The position numbers and the translations under genes were made by a program. Of a stretch of DNA of 64,000 bases, positions 10,679-21,939 are shown piece after piece. The notes under the pieces were generated by a model. It saw only the letters and a list, made by a program, of their open reading frames with translations, had not been told where the DNA came from and did not search any database. The stretch is from Merluccius polli (Eukaryota > Chordata > Actinopteri > Gadiformes > Merlucciidae). Where the stretch lies: assembly GCA_030340625.1 (NCBI GenBank), contig JAOPHQ010000568.1, positions 65,001-129,000 of the forward strand, written 5' to 3'. How positions within the stretch are numbered: position 1 is the first letter of the stretch; every line of letters starts with the position of its first letter.

Positions 10679-10868
10679 GCACCCCCCCCGGTCGTAGGTC
10701 CGCGGTGTGTTTGTGTTACTATTGCGGGCACCCCCCCCCCCCCCCCCCGGTCGTAGGTCCGCGGTGTGTTTGTGTTACTATTGCGGGCACCCCCCCCCCG
10801 GTCGTAGGTCCGCGGTGTGTTTGTGTTACTATTGTGGGCACCCCCCCCCCCCGCCGGTCGTAGGTCCG
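10679..10868 (+). repeat. Minisatellite with poly-C joints
   Basis: Four units read GTCGTAGGTCCGCGGTG, then TGTTTGTGTTACTATTGCGGGCAC, then a variable C run. Period is 51-59 bp, set by C-run length. The left flank of the LTR element ends in the same unit, so the element inserted into this array. A single core, GGTCGTAGGTCCGCGGTG, also occurs near 31948 inside a hAT element. Confidence 0.9.
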
Positions 10869-11032
10869 TGGTGACGCCATGACGCTCGAACGTGAACGTC
10901 GTTTTACGGCAGCGGAAGATTTACGACAGCTAGCATACAGACAGTGAGCAACGGACTTCACATGATATTATTCACAACTCGGATTAATTTAATGAAACCC
11001 ATTGATTCTTTTGATCGGTGGACCCCTTTTGA

Positions 11033-11710
11033 TTGGATATTATGGGATATACAAGTCTGTAGATTTGTGACATTTTTTGAACGAAGGTAAACAATTGAGA
11101 ATTGATTTAGTTAGGCCTACGATGTGTATGTGTAATCGATGTGTAAACTGTGATTCTGAATAAATATAAATGCTATCGAAATTTCGTTTGGATATCGTTA
11201 TTATTGAATATACAAATCTGTAGATTAGTGACATTTTTGAATGAAGGTTAACGGTTGAAAAGTGAATGAATTAGTTACAACGTCTTAAACAGTGGAAGGT
11301 CCGCCGGTTACAATGGGACGAATGGTAGAATATGACGATTTGAAACTAAAACTGCGATACAGAAAAAAGTATAACAGCTATCGAAATTTCGTGAACACGG
11401 CTAGATGGATACAAATCTCTAGATTTGTTTTAATTGTTTGAACGATGGGAAACGGTTGAAATTTGAAATAGTTACGACGTAAAGCAGCGGAAGTAAACAG
11501 TGGAAGGTCCGCCGGTTACAATGGGACGAATGGTAGAATATGACGATTTGAAACTAAAACGGCGATACAGAAAAAAGTATAACAGCTATCGAAATTTCGT
11601 GAACACGGCTAGATAGATACAAATCTCTAGATTTGTTTAATTGTTTGAACGATGGGAAAAGGTTGAAATTTGAATTAGTTACGACGTAAAGAATGTGAAG
11701 AATTGATTTG
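11033..11710 (+). repeat. Tandem repeats, 208-bp period
   Basis: AAACAGTGGAAGGTCCGCCG at 11287 recurs at 11495, and the following 200 bp are nearly identical. Shorter related phrases (ATACAAATCTCTAGATTTG, ATCGAAATTTCGT) occur upstream from about 11045. No coding potential. Confidence 0.9.
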
Positions 11711-11914
11711 TATTGGAAAAATAAAGGTGGAAAAAGTAGAATAATTTGAAAAGTTGAATGAATATGAAAAATCTGAATAGATAGCCATAATGTCGTAATA
11801 AATCTGAACATTTCGATATTTGAATGGTTTCTGTAGCTGAAAGTATGAAGAAGGAGAAGAGTGCCAAAAAACGTTCGGAAGAAGAATAAAAATAATAAAG
11901 ATTTAGATATCTAG

Positions 11915-11939
11915 AGTGTGAATGCTCCAGCATTCACAC

Positions 11940-11974
<35 letters not shown>

Positions 11975-11975
11975 T
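11915..11975. repeat. Perfect palindrome plus (AAT)n
   Basis: AGTGTGAATGCT and its inverted copy with a 2-base spacer (11915-11940) directly precede an (AAT)n run. A similar GTGTGAATGCTGG follows the (TAA)n at 3648. Confidence 0.9.
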
Positions 11976-12307
11976 AGGCCTTGATTTACAGCTGAGAAGG
12001 CTGAAAGGCAAGTTCATTGAATCTTTGTGTTGGGGATTTCATCTTATTCCAATGCCTATTTAATGCCGGGATAAAAAAAAAGAATCTATCATGTATCTGT
12101 ACTACAGATAAATGTATAGATTTTTTTGGTTCTGTTGAGATACATTATCGATATCACTTTTCTAGCATTATAGATGTTTTAGACCATTGGAAGAATAACA
12201 GCATTTCTAGCATTATAGATTGTATAGACCATGAGTTTAGAGTCAATACAAGTGTCATCTCAGTGGTTCTCAACTGATCTAGCCTTAGGACCCTCATGTG
12301 TCATTAG

Positions 12308-12430
12308 TAGGGGTGTGCATTTCTCTTTTCAAGCACGATTCAATACGCATCTCGATACATGGGCGCTGATACAATACAGCAACAATACTACGATAGTTTG
12401 ATACGATTCGATGCGATTCAATACACTAAA
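12308..12430 (+). mobile_element. hAT-like terminal fragment
   Basis: It opens with TAGGGGTGTGCA, a common hAT end. Several GATACGATTC/GATTCAATAC subterminal repeats follow. No matching right end was found, so the extent is uncertain. Confidence 0.5.
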
Positions 12431-13229
12431 CACCAAGGGTGTAGGTTTGATTTGGAAAATGGTGGGGACACAAATTTGACAGGGGGTCCATCCTCCCCCA
12501 GAACATTTTGGAATTCTACACAATATACTATGACTATACAGTATATGGTAGTACTTTCTTGAACACAATAAAAGGTGAGAAATGTTTAGCACAATCACAG
12601 CATTTTTACTTTCAAACAGTTAAATCATCATGGGTCTTATTTCTATTCTTCTGTACTTTGTAGACAACAGCAAGGAACAAACATGTAGAACTGTTTATAT
12701 TTTGAATGTATGTTATCTTTGACAAAAAGTACTTTAGGGTTATCTGTTTGACAAATGGAAGTATTTAAAATGGAGTACATTAGATCATTTTTCAGCCATC
12801 TAAGCAATGGGATGCTTTATTGATATTAGCCAATATTCTATGTAAACAGTTATACAATATACCAGAATACAAGAGTAAAAAGGCACTCAAACACCCCCCC
12901 CCCCCCCCCCCCCCGGTTGGCTACTATTTTCATCCAGCTGGACATTGTATGCGTTAGTATAAAACCCGGAGTTCATCCAATCACTTTTGAATGGGTTTCA
13001 CAAGACGGAGGGTGATAGATTACTAGTATAACGTTATGCCTAACTATTTTTGCTTGCAGTGCTAACCTTAGCAAGACTATTACAGTCACTGATCTGTAGC
13101 ACGGGACAGCTGCGTCTTTCATATTTCTCGATATCACTGAACAATCAACGTGTTTGGGCAAAGCACCTGCGACTCGACAGCCTGAATCGTCTCATGTCTG
13201 CTCGCCTCTGAGCTCTCTCCTCTGACTAA
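12431..13229. other. Noncoding DNA with a C21 run
   Basis: No gene recognised. A pure C run lies at 12894-12914. The segment near 12435-12490 (GGTGTAGGTTTGATTTGG) looks like a dispersed repeat. Confidence 0.5.
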
Positions 13230-13537
13230 CTCTGCGTTCACACCAAAAGCGCACAAAAAGGAAAATTATCCCGGAAGTCATTCATTGTGTATTGGGAGCC
13301 AGGCGGACAAAGAGGGAAAAGAGGAATTGGCGGAGGCGGGTGGACTATGCGACTTAGGAGGATTAAAAAAGTTAAATATCCTCCAACTTTATGTAAATGG
13401 GCTATGACGCATCTAGGAGGGAAAGGTGGAAAATCGATAGCCAATGGGGATGTCTCATTCTGCCGTCGTCCCTCGGTCAGATCTGTCCCAGAGAACAACC
13501 TGCGTAACTTTAGTTCCTACCAAACATTCGTTCCAAG

Positions 13538-13672
13538 ATGTCGCAGGAAATGCTGATTGCTGCCGTAGCAGAACACCCAGTCCTCTATTTGACAACATTA
13601 CATTTGGCAAAATCAGTGTTTATTTGGAATGATCATTTCCGTAAATATGATTGGGGAGTAAGTGAGGGATAA
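13538..13672 (+). pseudogene. MADF-domain protein stub of a Harbinger element
   Basis: ATG in a reasonable context (CCAAGATGT) opens 44 codons: MSQEMLIAAVAEHPVLY, then after about 15 residues IWNDHFRKYDW. The 'LI..V.EHP.LY' pattern with spaced Trp residues fits the N-terminal half of a MADF (Myb/SANT-like) DNA-binding domain, as in the second protein of Harbinger transposons. The frame runs into a GTAAGT donor and then stops inside the inserted repeat, so downstream exons are gone. Probably a relic, not an expressed gene. Confidence 0.65.
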
Positions 13673-13985
13673 TGCCCGATGAGGTGTCCATTAACAGTAA
13701 TGAATGGACGACGCGGAGGCGTGAACTGGAGGTTTTGTTGCTTCCGCGAAGTACCATGGTCACTTACGAAAGAATGAAATATTTAATCAATTAATAATAC
13801 TTTACTGTGTTTTAGAGTTAAAATCGTGGTGTTTTTTTTATTTTTACAAGTCGAGCGGACTATTTAATATCCCCCGTATGGCAGGCATTGCCAAGCAACG
13901 TGGCCATAGCGTCTTCATAGCATCAACGTCTTTCCTAGGTGTAAATAAACACTTTTTAACCTACACCATCCAGCCAATCAGAATT
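13668..13985 (-). mobile_element. Insert sharing ends with the repeat at 2478-3502
   Basis: GGGATAATGCCC at the left edge and CCAATCAGAATT at the right edge are the reverse complement of the edges at 2478-3502. Matching internal blocks include GACCATGGTA, GCGGAAGCAAC and the CACCTAGGAAAGACG segment. The copy is shorter (about 318 bp) and has lost one hairpin arm. Confidence 0.75.
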
Positions 13986-14017
13986 CCTCTTTGTGCGCTT
14001 TCGGTGTGAATGCACAG

Positions 14018-15172
14018 TAAGTGCGCTCAACACTGCGCCATTTCCGATTAATCTGCACTCTCTAAAGGAGGCGCGAACAAACAACAATAGAAACCATTTC
14101 TCATCCAGTGGATGTGGTTTTTTAGGTAATGAGAAAAGTGGTAGGGACATATCCCCACCGTCCCTACGATAAATTACGCCCATGCCGAGCACCCACCTTT
14201 GGGTATTTGCCAATATCTTGCAGAGAACTTTGAATTTTAAATGCAATTTTCAGTTACCATAATAGTAAGAGTGCTTATGAATAAGATATTAGATGTAAAA
14301 AATTCAATAAAAGTATACTAGATAAATTAAATCCAGCAATCAAAAATAGCACTTAACCTTAGCACTTGCTGTTACATTTGGCAAGTAAGCCTACTGACTG
14401 ATAAAAATTTAAGCCACAAAATAAAATGACAGAAATTAACGAAAGAGCATTACACTAACTATAAATTATATTTTCAAGTTCAGAGCTCACAATATAATTC
14501 CGAATACAAGTATTCACCAATATTCCCCCCCACCAAAATGATACATTGCCCCAGGAACACCCCTACAAATGCGCAATGGTAGCACCAGCCCTCACTTGCG
14601 GTGAGGAATAATAAAGAAGTCCAGGGTTTTTCCTGCATACGGAATTTGACGGCTGCCTCCAAATTTCGTGCCGCCTCCCGCTCGACAAAACATACTATTT
14701 TCTAAAACATGGTACGTTGTGCTGTCCAGATGCAGCGCGATGGATATGTTTTTTTTAAATGTGTATAGCCTAGGTCTAGCTTTACTGCACCTAAAATGAG
14801 CCTGCTAATAAACATACATGCTAATAATAAGCTAAAGTGCTTTAATTATAGGTGAATATGATAGCAATAATAGGCCCCAAGTATAGCATAATAATGTGGT
14901 GTTATATAATAGACTTGGCCCTGGAAATAAAATTGCAGAAGCGCTAGTTTGCAAAACCATCCATAAAAGAAAAGGAGATACTGCTGAAGCAATAACAAAG
15001 CTTATTGCGGATATGGATATTTGAGCCTATTATTAAAAGCCCATATCTGCAATTGACGACATAGAACATTATCCTCAAAATGCTCAACAGTTAGTGAACA
15101 TGTTAAAATATAATGACTAATGCAATAAAGTGGCTGATGACATCTAGAGCTTTGGAAATGGAGGCCTTTATG
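14018..15172. other. Noncoding DNA of hAT-derived repeat
   Basis: 14461-14720 is an inverted, diverged copy of 25310-25765, the 5' part of the large hAT remnant to the right. Both share the TGTATCATTTTGGTGG and GTGAGCTCTGAACT phrases. A further phrase near 14350-14400 recurs near 18420. No gene. Confidence 0.65.
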
Positions 15173-16075
15173 CAGGGCTCCAGAGTGCGACCATTTTGGT
15201 CGCACATGCGACCAAAAATCTGTCGAGTGTGACGAAACATTTTCATTGGTCGCACCGGTGTGCCTGACATTAAGCCGGTCGGTCTGTGTGGAGCGTTATT
15301 TTGTTTCCTCACCCGCGTTCTGTGAAGACGCTGTGAAGATGGCTCTGACCCTGATATTGTTTTTCGGTGAATGCGGTCCCGATCCGATCTCACAGACTCG
15401 GACTCGGGCCGTTCAAGGCATTTTTTTACTCATCGGTAACGGCTATATTGAGCATGAACCTAAGCCTGATCCTTCGTTTTGTTAGCTGTCACACATGTCG
15501 TAAACAGAGAGCACACTTTGCGGCAGGACGCGATGTCTGCAATGTAAATAACTATAAGGCAGGACTCTCTGTGTGTCTGCCGTCTGCAATAATCTCGTCC
15601 ATTATCTAGACGGCCGTTCGTCGCACTCTGCGGATGTATCGGGACCCAGAAAAATGCAGTGTTGAATTTGGACACACGACACGTTCAATATATTAAAAAT
15701 ACACTTTGAATAGCAAACTAGCGAACACCGGCAGTTGACATCACACTGTGTGGACTGTGGGTAATGTAGTCTTCTACGTACGCAACAGCCAGCAGAGCAG
15801 CGGCAAACAGAAATAGTGGGAGGAGTCAGAAAGGATAATAAAATGTAACACTGCGTATTATATATATATATATAGTGTTGGGCATAGATTCATTTCTTTA
15901 ATCTAGATTAATCTAACTGTAATCTTGGAATTAATCTAGATTCATCTAGATTAAAATGGCTCATTTGAATTCTGTCGCATAATACACACGCTTAATATGC
16001 ATGTGCTACCTAAATAATGACTAAAAATAAGTGCGCGATTGTTGACGGGGGAGGGGAGAGGTGCGGGATTGCTGA

Positions 16076-16076
<1 letters not shown>

Positions 16077-16109
<33 letters not shown>
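16077..16109 (+). repeat. G33 homopolymer
   Basis: A pure G run follows two GATTGYTGACGGGG phrases. It is a G-quadruplex former and a likely site of length error. Confidence 0.9.
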
Positions 16110-16110
<1 letters not shown>

Positions 16111-16405
16111 CTGTGTGAAACGATCCGGGTTCTCATAAACCCCTTCGCGGTGGTAAGAGACGAGCAGAGTCTACAGCGTCCATTCACTCCAATAATAACC
16201 CGGTCACGGTGATAGATTACGCTAACCCAAACCATAACCCTAACCCTAACCTAACCTAACCATAACCCTAACCCTTTTTGGAGTGAATTGTTTCACAGTA
16301 GACTGCGGACGCTGTAGACTCTGCTCTGCAAGCGGACGCTGTAGACTCTGCTCGTCTCTTACCACCGCAAACGGTTTTATGAGAACCCAGATCGTTTCAC
16401 ACAGA
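16110..16405. repeat. Fold-back with about 75-bp arms
   Basis: Left arm 16110-16192 (TCTGTGTGAAACGATC to CATTCACTCCAA) pairs with the right side 16278-16405 (TTGGAGTGAATTG to ATCGTTTCACACAGA). The right side contains an extra tandem copy of GCGGACGCTGTAGACTCTGC. The loop holds telomere-like repeats. Confidence 0.92.
16222..16275 (+). repeat. Telomere-like (CCCTAA)n, interrupted
   Basis: CCCTAA and CCTAA units with a few CATAACC interruptions over about 50 bp, in the loop of the fold-back. Confidence 0.9.
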
Positions 16406-16682
16406 CGCGGGAGGGTACCTTTTGCGTCAGTATCAGACGTCTAGGGGCATGACAAATCGTCGGTATATTACGAGTTGGGATGAGAACGTGTTGTGCATTA
16501 AGGCGCCACTGCCCAGACCTACCTGGAACTGACAAAACGCTTCAAATGTATTATTGCGGAGGCAAAAAGCGTGGTGAACATTTTTGGGTGCACCTAAATT
16601 ATGTGCTGGTGCACCTAAATGAAAAAGTTAGGCGCACCAGTGCAACCAATGTAAAAAGTTAGTCTGGAGCCCTGCCTTTATG

Positions 16683-17824
16683 GTTTATGCATTTCAATAC
16701 AAACAATTGAGAGGTTCAGCTACTACCGATGGAAAACCAAGGAGAAAGGTGGGAGAGCCATGCTGTCATCAATATTGCCAGGAAAATGAGTGAATGTCAT
16801 TACGAGAATGCCATTGATATGGTATGCACAGACACACTTCAACAGAGTGGGGGGTGTTAGCAGCACACATAAAATGTTTTTTTAAATAAGAAAAAGGATA
16901 TGAAAAGAGGTTCCTACTTGCTGGAACTTCATAATATTGGGGTGGTATACAGCTTTACATTCTGACAAACCCAAACTCTGGACCTCACCCCAGAGCAGGG
17001 GGGCATGGCGATCAATGTCACCGTCCCAATCACCTCAGTGCTGTCTCCACAAGAAAATGCATTGCAGCAAATGACGGATGATGAACAAAATCAAAACAAG
17101 ACACTTGACTCGACAGGATGATGACACTGTAACCACCGCGGTGAGCTGACAGTGCTTGATGCAGGCAGCGGTTGCATCTTGTTTTCTGCAGACCCTGCAT
17201 GCTTTAAAACAGCAAAACTGTCTGGATGATGAAGAGAAGAAACCTGTGTACACAGTTTGTCCAATGACCAGAACATTAAGTCCTAGATGAATGAAGGGCA
17301 TCTTTGTTGGACTATGTTGGAATGTGGGACACACAAATGTACATCGATGCTATTGGACTACAATGAAGATTCATAAGTTTCTTGCTTATATTTCACAACC
17401 AAATATTCACTGGGAATATGCACCAAGAAATGATTTAAGACAGCCTCAATCAATACTGATTCCAATACCCCCAAAATCTCTACAGTATCGGTGTCGGAAT
17501 GGCCTTTTCCACTTAGCTGAAATACAGAGGAAATTTATAAAATAAAAAGGAGGATAATGAAGGAAGAAGCATGGATGAATCGCTATCAGTGAATAAGTGA
17601 TAACCCTTACCCTCCGTCCATCCATCTTGGTGAAGAAGTGATTAACAGTGGAGGAGTGATACTCCATCCATTGGTCTATCTACCCATCCATCTATCAGGT
17701 GGAGGTGTGCCACACTAGGATATGGAGTAATAGGTAGCAGAACAGACAAGAGGGATGGAAGGAAGAATGAACGATGCTGCGGAAGAACGAGGGAGAGAAG
17801 AGAGTATGAGAAATGTATTGCTAG
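16683..17824. other. Noncoding DNA, nothing recognised
   Basis: No open frame above 99 codons, no motif and no clear repeat. 16683 continues the DNA that the hAT element at 15173 interrupted. Confidence 0.5.
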
Positions 17825-18586
17825 TAGGGGTGTGAAGACTGTTTACCCGGATGCAACCAAAGCCTGCTCAAATGTGTTTGGTCAATACTACTCGGACTAC
17901 AAACGGAAACCAGAATGCGTCCAATACCAAAATATTGTCCCTTTGCCTACAGATTCTGCATGCAGATACCTGTTTATAGAGTACACAAGTTTTTGGCCAA
18001 TACCGATATTAACGTTGCTGTTATGGCCGATAGCCGATATTTACCGATGTCGATATGATCTGTATAAAAAAAAGTTTCTATGATAATCAAAATTTGTATA
18101 TACTGAACAACACATGGGCTAGGGCTCGACGATATGAGGAAAACATGTGATAATGTTAAATATCGCAATGACGATATGACTAAGATAATAAATAAACAAA
18201 TATTGAAGTGTGCACAGTTCTTAACGTATTTAACATTGTTAACAATGGTCAACCAATTTTAGAAATGAACACTGAGAAAAAACGTCTCATCAATACTTCC
18301 ATACCTTACTTTAAAAAGTATCTACATATTTTTCTAAAATAAACAGTTTAGAAAAAACATTTTAAATACAGCTGTAGAACATATATAAAAAAAGGTATCC
18401 AAAATGGGTTAGATCAAGCAATAAATAAAATAGCACTCAACATTTGCTAGAAGATTTGGCAAGTAGGCCTACTAAATAATAACTTTAATAAGCAGCTAGA
18501 CGTAAATAATCATCGGTTGTTCACATCGGACCAGCTTTGCTCATCGGCCAATACAAATATGATTGCCGATATATCGTGCATCCCTA
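17825..18586. mobile_element. hAT-derived element, composite
   Basis: The left end TAGGGGTGTGAAG and right end CGTGCATCCCTA are inverted hAT-type ends. The interior shows runs of CGATAT/GCCGATA motifs (17990-18060, 18130-18180, 18510-18570), as in hAT subterminal regions. The flanking octamers do not match, so this may be two overlapping elements. No transposase. Confidence 0.6.
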
Positions 18587-19973
18587 CTTCTAAGATAATG
18601 TGTGTGAGAATTGCAGGCTGTATCATTTCATTTGGAATAAAAGGTTCACTTGGAAGCAGAAATGTGTTGAACAAAACGCCTTCAATAAGGCACAGCTGTT
18701 GGCTTCTCCACCAATTAAAAAAAAAAAAAAGATTTATCTAATGCTTCACCAGGAAAACCCAAACCATGTGTCAAATATCCACTACAATCTTAAAATTAGC
18801 ACCGTGTAAAATTCTGAAGCATTGTGCTCTTGCCGTTATGATATGAAGTCAGAGAAACTAAATGTCCTGGCCTGCTGGTGATACCACCACCACACAAGCC
18901 TTGTGAGACAATCACGATATTCTCTTTTGCGTTTTGCAATGATTATCAGTCTGGCCTTGGCTAGGCAGCAATTGATTTTTGACATGGCTTGTAATGGCTA
19001 ATCAACATCACACCTAGTGGTAAAATGGGGCCCTTTAACATAGCACTTATTAATCATCTACAATTGTATATTAATGTTTTGTTAATGATTAGTTCATCAT
19101 TACCTAATGGCTTATAACTTTATTGTATAACGTTATTATAAAGTGTTACCCTACACTTTCCTTGGGTGTCGCCATTCTTGCATTGCCATTTGGCCATTTG
19201 ACACTCTTTGTTCCTCATCAACCGAAACTCCCTCCCCCTAACGCTGATTGGTCCTAGCATTTACATTTTTTGGGTAAGGCTTTTAACAGGATTTGACAGA
19301 CTAATCTGCAGAGAGAAACAGAATGTGAACTCGCGAGATCAGGATGGTCTCACAAGGTTACTACCACAGTGCTGTTGGTGCTGTTGTCTATGGAGGCAAA
19401 AGTTTACAGATAATAATCATCATAATTCATGAATGATTAGGTCTAAGAAATACATACAGAAAGGAAAGGTTTATATGGTTGATATTCTCTTGGTAACAAT
19501 CATGGAAACGTGTACTCTTCGTTTGATGACTTCGTCAAGCAAATCATAAACGATACAAATATTGTGAAAGAAAATCGTTTTGAAGTCATTTTTACGACAT
19601 CTTAAAAATACATTTTATATTATGCTATGTATTTGGGCAAAGTTTTGGAGCTGGATATGTCATTAAATAGTCAAAAAGCCTTGGCCGTTGCGCAGTCATA
19701 CATTGTTGTTGAGAGGCTGTATGAAATATGTTCACTCACCAACGTTTAGTAGCTGGCCCAGGTAGGCGGTCAAGTAGACAAATGCAACATTCTTGATACT
19801 TTTATTGGCACTGTAGAGCACCGCACATCTAACACGGCTTCCCACTTAAGTTTAACAGGGATTAGATGCAAACAAATGGTCAAATTCCTTGAGCCAGGGT
19901 ACAGCGTACAGCAACAAGTACAAAATGACTAAAGACACACTTTATTTCTGAAGATTGGCAACTACATGCATTT
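18587..19973. other. Noncoding DNA with repeat fragments
   Basis: A poly-A run lies at 18718-18730. The GTAATGGCTAATCA to ATAAAGTGTTACCC segment (18990-19150) resembles a small terminal-repeat element. The rest is unrecognised, though it may be the eroded 5' half of the hAT gene that follows. Confidence 0.45.
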
Positions 19974-21184
19974 GTGTTGGAAACAAAAGTGTTGGAGGTG
20001 AGCCACACAGCTTCCAACATAGCAGAGCTTGGTGAAGTGATGGAGGAATTTGAGATTCATGCAGAAAAGAGGATTGCAGTCATATGCGACAATGCCACTA
20101 AAATGGTGTTGTGCGCTGAACTATTGTCTGATAACCCGTCCTGGGGTAATGTCCAGGGAGTTTGTTGTGCGGGGCACACTTGCAGTTGTGCATCAATGCG
20201 GCTCTGAAACAAGATCTGATCTGTCGAACCATTGCTGCTGGCAGATGCCTTGTGGGGAATTTCAAGAAAAGTGCCAAGGCTACAACAGCTCTTACTGAGA
20301 AACAAAAGCAACAGAAAGTGGCTGAACACAAACTCATCCAAGATGTCTTGACAGGATGGAACTCCACGTACTCCATGCTAGAGCACCTCCTGGAACAGAG
20401 GTGGCCTGTTTCAGCTGTGCTTTCAGACCCCGGTACCACCCAACAGTCTGATCGAGATCTAGATCTACATCGTCTTGGTGCTGAAGCCTATGATCACTCT
20501 CACCGAGCTGCTCTCGCAGGATGTAAATGCATCTCAGTCTGCCACGCTGCCCATGCTAATAAATATGAAGAGAATAAATACAGCACGACCGCGAAAGCAC
20601 TGAGGAGAAAACTAACCGAAGAAATTGACAAGAGATGGGAGCTCACAGGGAGTCTCGAGATCAGCATATACTGTATATCCAAGCTGCTGTCCTAGACCCA
20701 CGTTTTAAGAGCTTGTCATTCCTCGATGCAGAGAAACGTCACAAGGCATACTTGACGGTGTTGGAGTTTATCTCCAGCTGAAGCTGCTCAGGGAGAGGAT
20801 TGTGACAGCAGTACAGAGGAAAGTGAGCACGGCCCCGGGCCCGCATCAAAGAAGAAAAGGGAAAAGCAGCAGGAGATATCAATGCTGATGGCTACTGATG
20901 AAGAGCAGCAGACAGAAGGAGAGAACAATGAAATTAAGATATACTTGGAGGACCAAACAAAGGTTGATTCGGGACCACCGGTGAAATAAATGAGGAACGC
21001 TATCCTAAGCTTGCCAGAGCAGCTAAGCGCGTACACGCCATTGGAGCGTGTATTCTCAAAGGCCGGCTTCGTTGTGAGCAAGACACGGAGCTCACTTCTC
21101 CCCGACAACGTGGACAAACTCGTGTTCCTATCTCATAATATGAGAAGACTGAGATCGGAGGAAAAAAACATTGACAGTGAGTGA
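19974..21184 (+). pseudogene. Broken hAT (ZBED-type) transposase
   Basis: Reading pieces in successive frames follow the order of hAT transposases. At 19974 there is a segment with HTASNIAELGEVMEEFEI and VICDNATKM. A frameshift near 20160 leads to LQLCINAALK, then LTGWNSTYSMLEHLLEQRW. DPRFKSLSFLD lies near 20695, and the C-terminal dimerisation part (LSAYTPLERVFSKAG, SSLLPDNVDKLVFL) is at 20990-21184. The family moves DNA by cut-and-paste in the nucleus. At least two frame breaks and a missing N-terminal BED zinc finger make it a pseudogene. AATAAA near 21611 may be its old poly-A signal. The hAT right end at 22490-22550 may belong to the same copy. Confidence 0.88.
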
Positions 21185-21849
21185 GTCAGGTAGGAGCCTA
21201 ACCTAACAGCCTATAATGCTTTTGTTCAGTTTGTTGGTAAGATAGGCTATAGGTTAATTGATAAATCGTTTGGCCTGTTGTGAAAAACAAAAATGTTTGT
21301 TAATGTTACATTTTTGTTTGCATTCTGACCTCAGAAAAAATGTAAAGATTTCATTCCATGTTGAGGCTACTTCTCCGTAGGCCTGTTTATTTTTGCACTG
21401 ATATTTCGCTTTTAGGTGTTTCAGTTTGCTGTATATTTATTTATTTATATAATTTATATTTGTTTACATTTTAAAAATATATAACGAAAATATTTTTTTC
21501 AATTTAGTTTTTTAACAAAAGGCTGTTATTTATTTATCATTTGTTTTGTAAGTTAGTTAAGTTAGTTGGTGTTACAAGTTCATAAGTTGTGTGATGTTAT
21601 ACTGTGTTGAAATAAATTACCAAAATGTTCAGTGGCCTTGCTGGTTGTGCCGACACATTCATTATCGCTTTGCCGTTAACAGGTGGCTCGCTTCATGCGG
21701 GTGCTTGTAAATTAATATTTTAAAGGCTCATTATTACGGTTTTGTATTTCTCTGTAATGTAGCACAGTGTTAACAATGTTACTTATAACATTCTTGCTCC
21801 AAAAAATAAAAATTGTAATAATGAAAAAATAAAAAATAATAATAATAAT
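21185..21849. other. AT-rich tail of the hAT remnant
   Basis: AT-rich noncoding DNA with an AATAAA near 21611. No gene. Confidence 0.5.
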
Positions 21850-21854
21850 TTATA

Positions 21855-21912
<58 letters not shown>
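21850..21912. repeat. (TA)n microsatellite
   Basis: An almost pure TA run of about 60 bases. Confidence 0.95.
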
Positions 21913-21917
<5 letters not shown>

Positions 21918-21939
21918 TTTTATATACATCATAAACGTA

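Larger units (their letters stand above)
13230..14017 (+). mobile_element. PIF/Harbinger-type element with TAA duplications
   Basis: The ends are inverted repeats of about 34 bp (CTCTGCGTTCACACC at the left, CTGTGCATTCACACC at the right read inward), each running on to AAAGCGCACAAA. TAA flanks both sides (13227-13229, 14018-14020), matching the 3-bp TWA target of the superfamily. Inside are the first exon of a MADF-domain protein and, from 13668, an unrelated insert shared with 2478-3502. The transposase is absent, so the element is non-autonomous. Confidence 0.88.
15173..16674 (+). mobile_element. hAT element with a perfect 8-bp target duplication
   Basis: CAGGGCTCCAGA at the left end is mirrored as TCTGGAGCCCTG at the right end apart from the innermost base. 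CCTTTATG flanks both sides (15165-15172 and 16675-16682), a hAT hallmark. Subterminal regions are rich in GTGCGACC/GGTCGCA and GGTGCACC motifs. The 1.5-kb interior has no transposase, so it is non-autonomous. A fold-back with a G33 run is nested inside. Confidence 0.93.

Noticed and set aside
2452..14017. One giant transposon bounded by the inverted copies at 2478 and 13985
   Set aside because: The right-hand copy lies inside a self-contained Harbinger element with its own TAA duplications. The inverted arrangement is better explained by two independent insertions.
17825..18586. Single hAT element with matching target duplication
   Set aside because: The flanking octamers ATTGCTAG and CTTCTAAG do not agree, so it was listed only as a composite with uncertain ends.
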